64,000 bases of DNA, taken from contig NZ_LAZS01000006.1 in NCBI RefSeq assembly GCF_002007205.1, positions 744,001-808,000 on the forward strand, given 5' to 3'. The stretch is from Ensifer adhaerens. Its GTDB lineage: Bacteria > Pseudomonadota > Alphaproteobacteria > Rhizobiales > Rhizobiaceae. Numbering within the stretch: position 1 is the stretch's first letter; every line of letters begins with the position of its first letter. Positions 24,935 to 34,388 of this stretch are shown here, piece after piece. A program made the translations under genes and the position numbers. The notes under the pieces are model-generated. The model searched no databases, was not told the DNA's origin, and worked only from the letters and a program-made list of their open reading frames with translations.

Positions 24935-26206
24935 TCAGATTTTTCTTTCGGAAAGCTCGATGCTCGGCGCTTCATCGAGCTTGTCGAGTTGCATGCGGAT
25001 GTAGGCGCATTCGGCCGCATTGGTGGCAAGCGCGATCGCATGGTCGAAGGCGACGCGCGCCTCGCGGACTTTGCCGAGCTGCTTCAGCAGGTGGCCGCTC
25101 AGGCCATGGAAATAGAAATAACCGGACAGCTTTTCGGCCAAGGGCGCGATCATTGCGAGTGCGGCTTCGGGCCCCTGGCGCTTCGAAACCGCCACGGCGC
25201 GGTTGAGCGTGATCACCGGAGAGGGCTGCAATCGTTCGAGCGCCTGGTAGAGCAGGTCGATCTGCGCCCAATCGGTCTCTTCGGCGCGCTCGGCACGGGC
25301 GTGCAGCGCGGCGATCGCCGCCTGAATCTGGTAGGCGCCCGGCTGACGGTGGCGCATTGCCTTGTCGATCAGGGCCAGTGCCTCGTCGATCAACGGACGA
25401 TCCCACAGGCTGCGGTCCTGGTCTTCAAGCAGGATGACGGCGCCATCCGCGTCGAAGCGGGCGCGCGCCCGCGAATGCTGGATCATCATGAGCGCCGTCA
25501 GCCCCATGATCTCGGGCTCGGCCGGAAAGAGCTGCAGCAGCAGGCGTCCGAGCCGGATCGCCTCCTGGCACAGGTCGGCCGATACGCTTTCCGGGCCGTT
25601 CATCGCCGAATAGCCCTCGTTGAACACGAGGTAGATCATCGTCGCGACGGCGGCGAGCCGGTCGGCGCGGTCAGCCGCGTCGGGCGTCTCGAAGGCAAGA
25701 CCGGCGGCCGCGACCCGCGACTTCGCACGAGTGATGCGCTGTTCCATCGCCGCCTCGCTGACCAGGAAGGCGCGGGCGATCTGCTTGACCGAAAGGCCCG
25801 AAACGATGCGAAGCGCCAGCGCGATCTGCTGCGTTGCCGGCAGTGCCGGATTGCTGCACACGAACAGCAGGCGAAGAATGTCGTCACGATAATGGGAGCC
25901 GTCGAGCTGGTCGGCGAGCGCGCCCTCCCGATCCTCGAGGTCGGAGAGAATCTCCTCCGGCGGCAGCGTCGTCTCGCGGGAGTGGCGGCGGACCTTGTCG
26001 ATGCCGCTGTTGCGGCCGACGAAGATCAGCCAGGCGGCGGGGTCGCGCGGCGGGCCACTCTTCGGCCAGGTTTTCAAAGCCCGGATACAGGCCTCCTGAA
26101 ACGCTTCTTCGGCGGTGTCGAGGTTGCGGAAATAGCGCAACAGCGCGCCCACAGCCTGCGGCCGGGCCGAAACGAGTGCGAGGTCTATCCAGGCTGTGTC
26201 TGTCAT
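24935..26206 (-). CDS. ECF42-type RNA polymerase sigma factor with C-terminal TPR-like extension
   Basis: A 423-residue ECF sigma factor. Sigma region 2 covers about residues 15-85 (RYFRNLDTAEEAFQEACIRALKTWP), region 4 about 120-170 (LPATQQIALALRIVSGLSVKQIARAFLVSEAAMEQRITRAKSRV). Then comes a helical ~240-residue extension with repeats like YQIQAAIAALHARAERAEETDW and FYFHGLSGHLLKQLGKVREARVAFDHAIALA. This long tail and the DGPF partner gene define group ECF42, which has no classical anti-sigma factor; the tail is thought to set activity. Its ATG overlaps the upstream gene's stop by four bases. Confidence 0.9.
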   Translation of the reverse strand: MTDTAWIDLALVSARPQAVGALLRYFRNLDTAEEAFQEACIRALKTWPKSGPPRDPAAWLIFVGRNSGIDKVRRHSRETTLPPEEILSDLEDREGALADQLDGSHYRDDILRLLFVCSNPALPATQQIALALRIVSGLSVKQIARAFLVSEAAMEQRITRAKSRVAAAGLAFETPDAADRADRLAAVATMIYLVFNEGYSAMNGPESVSADLCQEAIRLGRLLLQLFPAEPEIMGLTALMMIQHSRARARFDADGAVILLEDQDRSLWDRPLIDEALALIDKAMRHRQPGAYQIQAAIAALHARAERAEETDWAQIDLLYQALERLQPSPVITLNRAVAVSKRQGPEAALAMIAPLAEKLSGYFYFHGLSGHLLKQLGKVREARVAFDHAIALATNAAECAYIRMQLDKLDEAPSIELSERKI

Positions 26207-26577
26207 GAAGCAAGCTCACTGGGTTTGTAGATGGCAAGGGGGCGGATTTCGTAGGAGCCGGCCGATGGGTTGGCAGTGCCGAGGTCACGGGCAAATTCGA
26301 GCGCCTCGTCGAGAGACACACAATCGATCACGAAAAAACCGAGCAGTTGCTCCTTGGTTTCGGCAAAAGGGCCGTCGGTGATGATGGTCTCGGCATGGCT
26401 GTGCCGAAGCGTCGTCGCCGAGATCGTCGGCATCAGCCGGGCGATCGGCCCGAGTTTGCCGGCTTCGGCATATTTGCGCTCGACTGCCGCCATGTCACGC
26501 ATCACTCTTTCGTCCTCCTCCTTGCTCCAGGTGTTGGTGACATTTTCGTTATTGTAGCAAAACACGGCGTAAAGCAT
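26203..26577 (-). CDS. YCII-related DGPF protein (ECF42 partner)
   Basis: A 124-residue ferredoxin-like fold protein. It begins MLYAVFCYNNENVTNTWSKEEDERVMRDM and carries the DGPF motif (TIITDGPFAETKEQLLGFFVID) that names the group. DGPF proteins are nearly always encoded next to ECF42 sigma factors and are their usual regulon members, but their biochemical role is unknown. The ATG at 26577 has AGGAGAG upstream; the open frame further 5' is not conserved-looking. Translationally coupled to the sigma factor. Confidence 0.9.
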   Translation of the reverse strand: MLYAVFCYNNENVTNTWSKEEDERVMRDMAAVERKYAEAGKLGPIARLMPTISATTLRHSHAETIITDGPFAETKEQLLGFFVIDCVSLDEALEFARDLGTANPSAGSYEIRPLAIYKPSELAS

Positions 26578-26699
26578 GGAACTCTCCTGCTCCTGAAATA
26601 AAGACGGTGGCGGCAAGGAATAGCCGACAACCCGGATGAAAAAAACATGGCCGGTAGTGCTCTCGCCTACCGGCCCGCAATACGTGTGGATGGAAACGC

Positions 26700-27659
26700 T
26701 CAGACGTTTTCGCGGCACTCTAACGTGGGGTCGACGGCCGGCCTTTGGAAGAGGCGGATAAGCCGACCGTCGATCGCCGCAAGACCGGCCGCAATCAACG
26801 TCATGCCCAGGAAATGCTTCGGCTCCAGCGTCTCGCCAAGGAACATGGCGCCGAGCAGAATGGCGCTGACCGGAATGAGGAAGGTGACGAGCATCAGGTT
26901 GGTGACCCCGGCCGTTTCGAGAATGCGGAAGAACAGGACGTAAGCGAGTGCGGTGGAAATGAGCGCTATGCCGATGATCGCAGCCCAGACGTCGAAGCCG
27001 GGCATCGGAAGCGTCCAGGGATGGTCGATCAGCAGAGACAGCGGCACCAGCATGATGCTCGATGCTGAGACCTGACCGGTTGCCGTCACGATTGGCGCGA
27101 CACCCATGCGCTTGAAGCGACGGGCAAAGACGCCGGCGAGCGAGTAGGAAAGGGCAGCGCCGAGAATGGCGACCTGAGCCAAGAGGTTGGAGCCAAGCCC
27201 GCCGAGCGCCGCCGGGCCGATCATCATCGCCACGCCGAGGAAGCCGACGACGACGCCGGCGAAACGATTGGCCGTCAGCTTCTCGTCATCGGTCAGAAGG
27301 TGCGCCACGATGACGCCGAAAAGCGGTGTGGTGGCGTTCAGGATCGAGGCAAGGCCGCTTGCGATATGCGTCTGCCCCCAGACGATCAGCGAGAAGGGGA
27401 TGAGATTGTTGAGCAGCCCCATGCCGAAGAAGGCCAGCCACACGCGCGGATCGCGCGGCATCGACAGTCCCATCAGACGAATGAAGGCGAGCAGCGCGAG
27501 CGCCGCGAGACTGACCCTGAGCGCCACGATCGTGACCGGAGGCAGCGCCTTGACGGCAACGCCGATGAAGAAGAAGGAGCCGCCCCACAGAATGGACAGC
27601 AGGATCAACATGCCCCATTCCCGGGCGCCCATGACCTTGGCCTGCGTTGCTTGCACCAT
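26700..27659 (-). CDS. EamA/DMT-family transporter
   Basis: A 319-residue drug/metabolite transporter superfamily member, with ten hydrophobic helices in two EamA repeats (about 10-145 and 160-300). Motifs include LSILWGGSFFFIGVAVKALPPVTIVALRVSLAALAL in repeat 1 and VSAILLGAMFLGETLEPKHFLGMTLIAAGL in repeat 2. Such proteins usually export metabolites. A LysR-type regulator is transcribed divergently from a 134-bp gap, which suggests it controls this gene. Substrate unknown. Confidence 0.88.
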   Translation of the reverse strand: MVQATQAKVMGAREWGMLILLSILWGGSFFFIGVAVKALPPVTIVALRVSLAALALLAFIRLMGLSMPRDPRVWLAFFGMGLLNNLIPFSLIVWGQTHIASGLASILNATTPLFGVIVAHLLTDDEKLTANRFAGVVVGFLGVAMMIGPAALGGLGSNLLAQVAILGAALSYSLAGVFARRFKRMGVAPIVTATGQVSASSIMLVPLSLLIDHPWTLPMPGFDVWAAIIGIALISTALAYVLFFRILETAGVTNLMLVTFLIPVSAILLGAMFLGETLEPKHFLGMTLIAAGLAAIDGRLIRLFQRPAVDPTLECRENV

Positions 27660-27793
27660 GACCGTAACCCTCGTTTGTTTGTTCAGCTAAAGCATTGTGG
27701 CTTCGACCACCTTGACTTTGCATCAATATTCTCAGGATATTAAGCACCCAACAAACGATCATTTCTCGACACATGATTGAGTTTGGCTAAACC

Positions 27794-28738
27794 ATGGCTA
27801 CATTCCTTCCCTCCCTCGCCTCGCTGCGCGCCTTCGAGGCGGCGGCGCGCCATTCGAGCGTGACGAAGGCCGCGCACGAGCTCAACGTCACCCCCGGCGC
27901 GGTCAGCCTGCAGGTGCGCGAACTGGAGCAGACGCTCGGGGTGACGCTGTTTGACCGTCGGCCGAGACAGCTGGTGCTGACCGAGGATGGCAGCACCTAT
28001 TTTGCGACGCTCAGGCGCGCCTTCCGGATGATGCGCGAGGCCACCGAGGAACTGACGGCGCGCAAGCGTGCGCCGGTGCTGACGGTAAGCTGCACGCCCA
28101 CCTTTGCCGCCCAATGGCTGGTGCCGCGCATTGGCGCCTTCGAGCTGCAGGTGCCTGGCATCGACGTGCGCATCAGCACCACCAACCGGTTGACGGATTT
28201 CGACAGCGACGGGGTCGATGTCGCCATCCGCCATGGGCTCGGCCGCTATGACGGGCTTGTGAGCGAACGCCTGATCGACGACGACCCGGTCCCGGTCATC
28301 CATCCGGCGCTCAGGGCCAAGAAGCCTCTCGACAGGCCAGAGGATCTCGCGAGCCATGCACTGCTGCATGACGTGCACCGCCAGGATTGGCGGCTATGGC
28401 TGGACGCAGCCGGGGTCGAGGGGGTGGATCCGGGGCGCGGACCGGTCTTCGTCAACAGCAACGGCGCCATCGACGCGGCCAAGGCCGGCGATGGCGTGGC
28501 GCTGGTTCGCCTGTCCCTGGTGGCGCGGGAGCTCGCAGACGGCATGCTCGAGGCCCCCTTTCCGGAGGGCGTCATGACCGGCCTCGCCTACCATCTCGTC
28601 TATCCGCCGGCCGCGCTCGATCGGCCGCCGGTCGTCGCCTTCCGCAGCTGGATCATCACGGAGGCACGCGCCCAGCAGGCGATCGAGGATCCGGCCGCCG
28701 GGACACCGCACAAGCTCGCGGCACAAGCGCAACGCTGA
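27794..28738 (+). CDS. LysR-type transcriptional regulator (GcvA-like)
   Basis: A 314-residue regulator with an N-terminal helix-turn-helix (SLASLRAFEAAARHSSVTKAAHELNVTPGAVSLQVRELEQTLGVTLFDRR) and a periplasmic-binding-like effector domain (VLTVSCTPTFAAQWLVPRIGAF). The wording is close to GcvA-type members. It is divergent from the EamA transporter and likely autoregulates from the shared intergenic region. Effector not known. Confidence 0.9.
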   Translation: MATFLPSLASLRAFEAAARHSSVTKAAHELNVTPGAVSLQVRELEQTLGVTLFDRRPRQLVLTEDGSTYFATLRRAFRMMREATEELTARKRAPVLTVSCTPTFAAQWLVPRIGAFELQVPGIDVRISTTNRLTDFDSDGVDVAIRHGLGRYDGLVSERLIDDDPVPVIHPALRAKKPLDRPEDLASHALLHDVHRQDWRLWLDAAGVEGVDPGRGPVFVNSNGAIDAAKAGDGVALVRLSLVARELADGMLEAPFPEGVMTGLAYHLVYPPAALDRPPVVAFRSWIITEARAQQAIEDPAAGTPHKLAAQAQR

Positions 28739-28741
28739 ACG

Positions 28742-28771
28742 AAAAAGGGCCCGGAATCCGGGCCCTTTTTT
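28742..28771. terminator. Bidirectional terminator between the LysR gene and dnaA
   Basis: Perfect 13-bp arms with A5/T5 ends: AAAAAGGGCCCGG (28742-28754) and CCGGGCCCTTTTT (28758-28770), loop AAT. The A-run and T-run make it work in both directions for the two convergent genes. Confidence 0.93.
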
Positions 28772-28788
28772 AAGACAGTCGGGATCGA

Positions 28789-30333
28789 CTATTCGTTGAT
28801 CAGGCGCTTCAGCAGCTCGATCTCATGGCTGAGCTTGGTGTCGCCGGAGATCAGCTCCTCGATCTTGCGCACGGCGTGCAGCACGGTCGTGTGGTCACGG
28901 CCGCCGAAGCGACGGCCGATCTCCGGGAAGGAGCGCGGCGTCAGCGTCTTCGACAGATACATGGCGATCTGGCGCGGCTTGACGATGACGCGGGTACGAC
29001 GGTTGGAGACGAGCTCCTGGCGCGAGACGTTGTAGTGCTTGGCAACAACGCGCTGGATGTCCTCGATGCGGACACGACGCGGCTCGCCGGCATTGACGAG
29101 GTGACCGAGCAGTTCATCGACGCGCTCGATCGAGAGCTGCGGCTCGAAGGACCGGCGGAACAGGAGCTGGTTGAAGGCGCCTTCCAGTTCGCGGCCGCTG
29201 GCGGTCACGTTGCGTGCCACATGGCTGAGGATTTCGCCGGGAATGTCGAGCGAACCGTCGTCCTGACGGGCCGTGTCCAGGCGACGCTTCAGCATTTCGA
29301 GCCGCATGTCGTAGTCCGGGCCGTCCATCTCGATGGCGACACCGCCCTGGAGACGCGAACGGACGCGGCTGTCGAGCGATTCCAGCTCCCACGGCGCGCG
29401 GTCGGCGGCGACGACGACCTGCTTGGCGGAATCGAGCAGCATGTTCAGCAGATGGCAGAACTCGTGCTGGATCGACTTGCCCTGCAGGAACTGCATGTCG
29501 TCGATGATCAGGAGGTCGATGTTGCGCAGCGACTCCTTCAGCGACAGCGCGTCGTTGTCGCGGATCGCGGTGGCGAAACGCCACATGAAGTATTCGGCCG
29601 TCAGATAGACGACACGCGGTGCACGCGCGCTCTGCAGCGCCTGGATGGCGATTGCCTGCAAGAGGTGCGTCTTGCCGAGGCCGACGCTCGAATGGATGAA
29701 GAGCGGATTGAACCGCACCGCACCGGCGCCGGCTTCCGCGATCGTCCGGGCAGCGGCAAGCGCCACGCGGTTCGAGGAACCCTCGACGAAGCTCTCGAAA
29801 TTGTAGCGCTGGTCGAGCGGCGAGCCGAAGAGCGGCGCCTGGGTCGGCCTCTGCACGCTGGCGATGGTCGCCGCGGCAACGGTCGCCACCGGCTGGGCGG
29901 CGGCCGGGCGGCGCGCCGGCTGAGCCGGAGCTGCATCTGCCGCCTGCGGCAGCGTTTCTTCCTGGGTGGTCGGACGGGCGCCACGGGTTGCCGTGCGCAC
30001 CAGGATCTCGACCTTCAGAATCTCGCCGTCTTCCTGCTGGAAGATCGAGGTGATGAGGTCGAGATAACGGTTGTTGATCCAGGACTTCAGGAACGTGGTC
30101 GGCACCGAAAGGCGCACGACGCTCTTAGATACGGAGTGAAGCTTCAGACGCCCGAACCAGCTTGCAAAGACATCCGGACCGACTTGAGCTTTGAGACGCG
30201 CACTTACCCGCTCGAACAGTGCGTCGTTCCTCATGTCGAATTTTTCCCCCGCCGCCTGAGATAGATTGCTTCCGGCTTGAAATGCGTCTCCTTCTTTCTG
30301 AAGTGCGCCCGCCGTCACCAAATTCATCTGCAT
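28789..30333 (-). CDS. dnaA: Chromosomal replication initiator DnaA
   Basis: Opens oriC in its ATP form. The 514-residue protein has domain I (about 35-110, [27 protein letters not shown]), a proline/alanine-rich linker, the AAA+ domain with Walker A (VGLGKTHLL) and Walker B ([12 protein letters not shown]), and the domain IV DNA-binding signature ([14 protein letters not shown]). Starts are possible at 30384 and 30333; the latter has GGAAGGCGG upstream and gives [10 protein letters not shown] ~900-bp upstream region with clustered GANTC sites precedes it. No DnaA-box cluster was seen, in line with oriC being elsewhere in this group. Confidence 0.95.
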   Translation of the reverse strand: MQMNLVTAGALQKEGDAFQAGSNLSQAAGEKFDMRNDALFERVSARLKAQVGPDVFASWFGRLKLHSVSKSVVRLSVPTTFLKSWINNRYLDLITSIFQQEDGEILKVEILVRTATRGARPTTQEETLPQAADAAPAQPARRPAAAQPVATVAAATIASVQRPTQAPLFGSPLDQRYNFESFVEGSSNRVALAAARTIAEAGAGAVRFNPLFIHSSVGLGKTHLLQAIAIQALQSARAPRVVYLTAEYFMWRFATAIRDNDALSLKESLRNIDLLIIDDMQFLQGKSIQHEFCHLLNMLLDSAKQVVVAADRAPWELESLDSRVRSRLQGGVAIEMDGPDYDMRLEMLKRRLDTARQDDGSLDIPGEILSHVARNVTASGRELEGAFNQLLFRRSFEPQLSIERVDELLGHLVNAGEPRRVRIEDIQRVVAKHYNVSRQELVSNRRTRVIVKPRQIAMYLSKTLTPRSFPEIGRRFGGRDHTTVLHAVRKIEELISGDTKLSHEIELLKRLINE

Positions 30334-31222
30334 TTTGCCGCCTTCCAATTCATGTTCAGATGCCGTCATCGCTGCCGGCCTCATCTCTTATGTCCGTCGC
30401 CCGCGGCGCCCATGAGGGCCATGCCGCTTTCGCCGAACGTCACAGTCGCAGACAAAGCCGGGCTCCTCATCTCCCGCCTCGCTGCGCGCTACGCGCATCC
30501 ACTTGCCGTTTCGGGCAGGCAGATGTCCCCTCGCGCCTATCGTCAACAATCCTCCGGTGCGCTCCCGCACCGTCCCGGATCCTCCTCCTCGTCAACGGCT
30601 CTCCGCACCCTCGTACGAAGCGATGAGCCGCGCGTTGGATCTTCGTCTCGCGTCCAGGCGCCGCTTGCACCCGTCATCGAGATCTCGGCGCCCCGTCACA
30701 ATCACAGGACGAAAGTTTCTCGTCCGGAGTGGTATAACCATCCGGTTTTTCACCTTCGACTTGTATGATTGAACGACGTGGAGCCGCCCTGATACAAAGG
30801 ACAGAAACATCGAAACCATTTCTTGGAAATGGCCTCTTTTGCTTCCTTTTACAGATGTGGTCCGTGTCCCCTGTGGAGGGCATTTAGGCAGGATCGCTGG
30901 GCAAGATCAATCGCGATTTTTACGCAACCTTAAGCGCTGGCCGTTGACTCTCTCGCCGCCATTTGCTTGCCGCATTCCGAGTCCGTGAAGAATCCCTGTT
31001 GAATCAAGGGTTTTGATTTTTCGCTCTTTGCTTAGCTGGCGAAAAAGAAAAAAAATAAAAATTCGCTTGACTCAGAATGGGCCCGAGAGACCCCCTGCCA
31101 GAGACATCCTTTTGATAAGGACCTCTCGCAAGCCATTGAAAAAATTACATTAATTTTGTCATCGCACTGACATAAGCAAAGATCGCCAGATTAACCATCG
31201 CGATGACAGAAGTATGAATCCG
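30334..31222. promoter_or_regulatory. Long dnaA upstream region with clustered GANTC sites
   Basis: About 890 bp without a credible gene. The half next to rpsT is AT-rich and holds six GANTC sites, the CcrM methylation target, at 30946, 30979, 30990, 31001, 31069 and 31216, three of them within 27 bp. A 9-bp inverted repeat (TGTCATCGC at 31157-31165, GCGATGACA at 31200-31208) and A/T-only runs near 31041-31060 are also present. I saw no DnaA box (TTATCCACA). The part near dnaA (30334-30880) is GC-rich and would be a very long leader if the promoter below is right. Confidence 0.5.
30882..30910 (-). promoter_or_regulatory. Candidate dnaA promoter
   Basis: On the minus strand TTGATC (30905-30910) is followed after exactly 17 bases by CTAAAT (30882-30887), close to the alphaproteobacterial CTTGAC-N17-CTATAT pattern. 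It lies just downstream of the GANTC cluster. It would give a leader of about 540 nt before dnaA. Confidence 0.4.
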
Positions 31223-31247
31223 AAAAGCCCGGCGCAAGGGCCGGGCT
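31223..31247 (-). terminator. rpsT terminator
   Basis: Arms AGCCCGGC (31226-31233) and GCCGGGCT (31240-31247), followed on the minus strand by TTTTC. It is 28 bp past the rpsT stop and separates rpsT from dnaA transcription. Confidence 0.85.
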
Positions 31248-31275
31248 CTCGATTAACAGATTTTTCTTAGCCGGA

Positions 31276-31542
31276 TTAGGCCGAAAGCGACTTCACGCGC
31301 TGTGCAAGACGCGAAACCTTGCGCGATGCAGTGTTGGCATGCAGGACGCCCTTGGTGGCGGCGCGCATCAGCTCGGGCTGAGCTGCCTTGAGCGCAGCGG
31401 CTGCAACTGCCTGATCGCCCGTTGCGATTGCTTCCTCGACCTTGCGGATGAAGTTGCGAACGCGCGAACGACGGGCCTTGTTCACTGCGGTGCGGCGTGC
31501 GATCTTGCGGGTCGCCTTTTTCGCCGAAGTTGTATTGGCCAT
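31276..31542 (-). CDS. rpsT: 30S ribosomal protein S20
   Basis: Small-subunit protein binding 16S rRNA helices at the 5' domain. The 88-residue protein is typical: [39 protein letters not shown], lysine and arginine rich, ending in [19 protein letters not shown] before the ATG at 31542 sets the start. Own terminator downstream and a gap to the enoyl-CoA hydratase gene upstream suggest a single-gene transcript. Confidence 0.97.
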   Translation of the reverse strand: MANTTSAKKATRKIARRTAVNKARRSRVRNFIRKVEEAIATGDQAVAAAALKAAQPELMRAATKGVLHANTASRKVSRLAQRVKSLSA

Positions 31543-31732
31543 TGGTGCCTCTCTTCGAAAACTGACATGAACTCCGCCCTCGCCGTGCCGGGTCACTGCG
31601 ACCTGTCATCAAAGCAATTCGGGAGTATTTCCGGAAAGCCCAGGATGGCGTTCCAAACTGAGGGCGGCGTATAGCGGGAAACGGCCGCCCCGTCAACGCG
31701 CAATTTCCGGAATCTGCGCGCTCCCCCTAGAG

Positions 31733-32506
31733 CTAGCGATGTTTGAACTCCGGCTTGCGCTTGGCGACGAAGGCGGCCATGCCTTCCTTCTGGTCTTCGG
31801 TCGCAAACAGCGAATGGAAAAGCCGCCGCTCGAAACGAAGGCCTTCGGCAAGCGTGACCTCCAGCGAGCGGCTCACCGCCTCCTTCGCCATCATTACCGC
31901 CGGCAACGAGAACGATGCGATCTTCTCGGCAGCCGCCAGCGCTTCTTCCATCAATTTGTCCGCAGCCACCACACGCGAAACGAGTCCTGCGCGCTCGGCC
32001 TCAGTCGCATCCATCATCCGGCCGGTTAGGACCAGGTCCATCGCCTTCGCCTTGCCGACGGCGCGCGTCAGGCGCTGGGAGCCGCCCATGCCGGGAATGA
32101 CGCCGAGGGTGATCTCCGGCTGGCCAAACTTCGCCGTCTCGGAGGCGATGATGAAGTCGCACATCATGGCGAGCTCGCAGCCGCCGCCGAGCGCATAGCC
32201 GGAGACGGCGGCGATCACAGGTTTGCGGGCGGCTGCCACCTGGTCCCAGCCGCCGATGAACTCGCCGAGATAGCTGTCGACGAAATCGAGCGACTGCATC
32301 TCCTTGATGTCGGCGCCGGCGGCAAAGGCCTTCTCCGAGCCGGTCAAGACCACGGCGCCGACCTCCTTGTCGGCATCGAAGGCCTTCAGCACTGCAGCAA
32401 GCTCGCGCATCACGGTCGAGTTCAGCGCATTCAGCGCCTGCGGCCGATTAAGCGTCACCAGGCCGACGCGGCCGCGTGTTTCGACCAGCAGCGTTTCGTA
32501 GGTCAT
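31733..32506 (-). CDS. Enoyl-CoA hydratase
   Basis: Crotonase-fold enzyme of 257 residues that adds water to 2-enoyl-CoA in beta-oxidation. The oxyanion-hole and catalytic regions are visible: [57 protein letters not shown]. Both glutamates of true hydratases appear in place (in GGGCELAMM and QPEITLG). It is 46 bp downstream of mutM on the same strand. This gene stands in this spot in other rhizobia; the substrate chain length is not predictable. Confidence 0.92.
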   Translation of the reverse strand: MTYETLLVETRGRVGLVTLNRPQALNALNSTVMRELAAVLKAFDADKEVGAVVLTGSEKAFAAGADIKEMQSLDFVDSYLGEFIGGWDQVAAARKPVIAAVSGYALGGGCELAMMCDFIIASETAKFGQPEITLGVIPGMGGSQRLTRAVGKAKAMDLVLTGRMMDATEAERAGLVSRVVAADKLMEEALAAAEKIASFSLPAVMMAKEAVSRSLEVTLAEGLRFERRLFHSLFATEDQKEGMAAFVAKRKPEFKHR

Positions 32507-32552
32507 TCCTGTTTCCTCCGGTTCATGCGCCAGACCGCTAACGGGCCGGCGT

Positions 32553-33434
32553 TCATTTCTGGCAATGCGGACAATAGAAGGTCGAGCGCCCCGCCTGCAC
32601 GATACGGGCGACCGTACCGTCGCAGCCGGGCGTGCGGCAAGCGTCTCCTTCGCGGTCGTAGACGGAGAAGGAGTGCTGGAAGTAGCCGAGCGAGCCGTCG
32701 GCCTGGATATGGTCCTTCAGCGACGAGCCGCCGGCGGCAATGGCATCGGCGATGACCTCGCGGATCGCATCCGTCAGCCGCAGCAGCCCGTCCTTCGGCT
32801 TGCCGCGCTTGTCGACGAGCGCGCCGGCAGGCTTCACCGGCGACAGGTGCGAGCGCCACAGCGCCTCGCAGACATAGATATTGCCGAGGCCGGCGATGTT
32901 CTTCTGGTCGAGCAGTGCCGCCTTCAGCGGCTGCGCCTTGCCGGAAAAGCGGGTAGCGAGATAGGCGGCATCAAGCAGGTTTCCGGTCGGCTCTTCACCG
33001 AGCGCGCGGAAATAGGCGTGGCTCGCCACCGTATCCCGCCGGGCGAGGTCCATGAAGCCGAAACGGCGCGGGTCGTTGTAGATCACCCGCACGGGGCCTT
33101 CGGCGCCAGCGAGATGGAAGATGACGTGATCGTGCTTCTCGTCCTTGCCGCGCGGGTGGTGGAATGCGCCCGGTGTCGCCCCCGCCTCGATGCGGAAGGA
33201 ACCGGACATGCCGAGATGGGCGATGATCACGTCGCCGGCCTCGAGATCAATCATCAGATACTTGGCACGGCGCGACAGCGAGACGATGCGCTGGCCGGCA
33301 ACGGTCGAGGAAAAATTCTCCGGGAACGGAAACCGCAGGTCCGGCCGGCGCAATTCCGCGTTGACGAGCAGCGCGCCCTCCATGGTCGGCGCCAGGCCGC
33401 GCTTGACGGTTTCGACCTCGGGCAATTCCGGCAT
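32553..33434 (-). CDS. mutM: Formamidopyrimidine-DNA glycosylase
   Basis: Bifunctional base-excision repair enzyme that removes 8-oxoguanine and formamidopyrimidines and nicks the strand. The 293-residue protein keeps the catalytic N-terminus ([14 protein letters not shown], with Pro and Glu after the cleaved Met), the helix-two-turn-helix ([16 protein letters not shown]), and the C-terminal zinc finger ([26 protein letters not shown]). Divergent from ubiE. Confidence 0.96.
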   Translation of the reverse strand: MPELPEVETVKRGLAPTMEGALLVNAELRRPDLRFPFPENFSSTVAGQRIVSLSRRAKYLMIDLEAGDVIIAHLGMSGSFRIEAGATPGAFHHPRGKDEKHDHVIFHLAGAEGPVRVIYNDPRRFGFMDLARRDTVASHAYFRALGEEPTGNLLDAAYLATRFSGKAQPLKAALLDQKNIAGLGNIYVCEALWRSHLSPVKPAGALVDKRGKPKDGLLRLTDAIREVIADAIAAGGSSLKDHIQADGSLGYFQHSFSVYDREGDACRTPGCDGTVARIVQAGRSTFYCPHCQK

Positions 33435-33606
33435 GAATGCACTCCTTCGATCTCAGCCACCGGATGCGGTGGTTGGCATTTCCTTGGCGGCCTTCTTATC
33501 CTATAGGGGTGCGCTATGCCGCAGCCGCGGTCCCGCCCACGAGATAGCGCGTGACGGGCCTTTTCGCTATGGTGCCGGAAAAATTGGTTCAGGTGGAGTT
33601 TTTCGT

Positions 33607-34383
33607 ATGACGGATCAGCGCGTATCGGCCGATGGCGGCATGGAAACATCCTTCGGTTTCCGCAACGTCGGTACGGGCGAGAAGCAGCCGCTCGTCAACG
33701 ACGTCTTCCACAAGGTGGCCAAGCGCTACGACATCATGAACGACGTGATGTCGGCCGGCCTGCACCGCGCCTGGAAGGATGCGATGATCGCGGCGCTGAA
33801 CCCACCGCGCCGCGAGGACTACAGGACCCTTGACGTTGCCGGCGGCACAGGCGATATCGCCTTCCGCATCATCGAAGCCTCCGATCGCAAGGCGCATTCA
33901 ACCGTGCTCGACATCAACGGCTCGATGCTCGCCGTCGGCGCCGAACGGGCCGAGAAGAAGAAGCTTTCCGCCAACCTCGATTTCGTCGAGGCCAATGCCG
34001 AGGAACTGCCCTTCGAGGCAAACTCCTTCGACGCCTATACGATCGCCTTCGGCATCCGCAACGTGCCGCGCATCGACGTGGCGCTGAAGGAGGCATACCG
34101 GGTGCTGAAGCGCGGCGGCCGGCTCTTGGTGCTGGAATTCTCCGAAGTGGAGATGCCGCTGCTCGACCGCTTCTATGACGCCTGGTCGTTCAACGCGATC
34201 CCGAAGTTCGGCAAGCTGATCACCGGCGACGAGGCGCCCTACCAGTATCTGGTGGAATCGATCCGCAAGTTTCCGAACCAGAGGGACTTCGCGACGATGA
34301 TCAAGGAAGCCGGGTTCTCGCGCGTCTCCTTTACCAATTACACCGGCGGCATCGCAGCGCTGCATTCCGGCTGGAAAATCTGA
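33607..34383 (+). CDS. ubiE: Ubiquinone/menaquinone methyltransferase UbiE
   Basis: C-methyltransferase of ubiquinone synthesis. The 258-residue protein has the ubiE signatures [18 protein letters not shown] and [14 protein letters not shown] (SAM-binding motif I), then [46 protein letters not shown] before the ATG at 33607 sets the start; the frame upstream overlaps mutM and is a shadow. Followed after five bases by ubiB, so the two are coupled. Confidence 0.96.
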   Translation: MTDQRVSADGGMETSFGFRNVGTGEKQPLVNDVFHKVAKRYDIMNDVMSAGLHRAWKDAMIAALNPPRREDYRTLDVAGGTGDIAFRIIEASDRKAHSTVLDINGSMLAVGAERAEKKKLSANLDFVEANAEELPFEANSFDAYTIAFGIRNVPRIDVALKEAYRVLKRGGRLLVLEFSEVEMPLLDRFYDAWSFNAIPKFGKLITGDEAPYQYLVESIRKFPNQRDFATMIKEAGFSRVSFTNYTGGIAALHSGWKI

Positions 34384-34388
34384 TCCCG

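Noticed and set aside
30334-31275. Chromosomal origin next to dnaA
   Set aside because: No DnaA-box cluster (TTATCCACA or close forms) was found; in alphaproteobacteria oriC is usually near hemE and not at dnaA.
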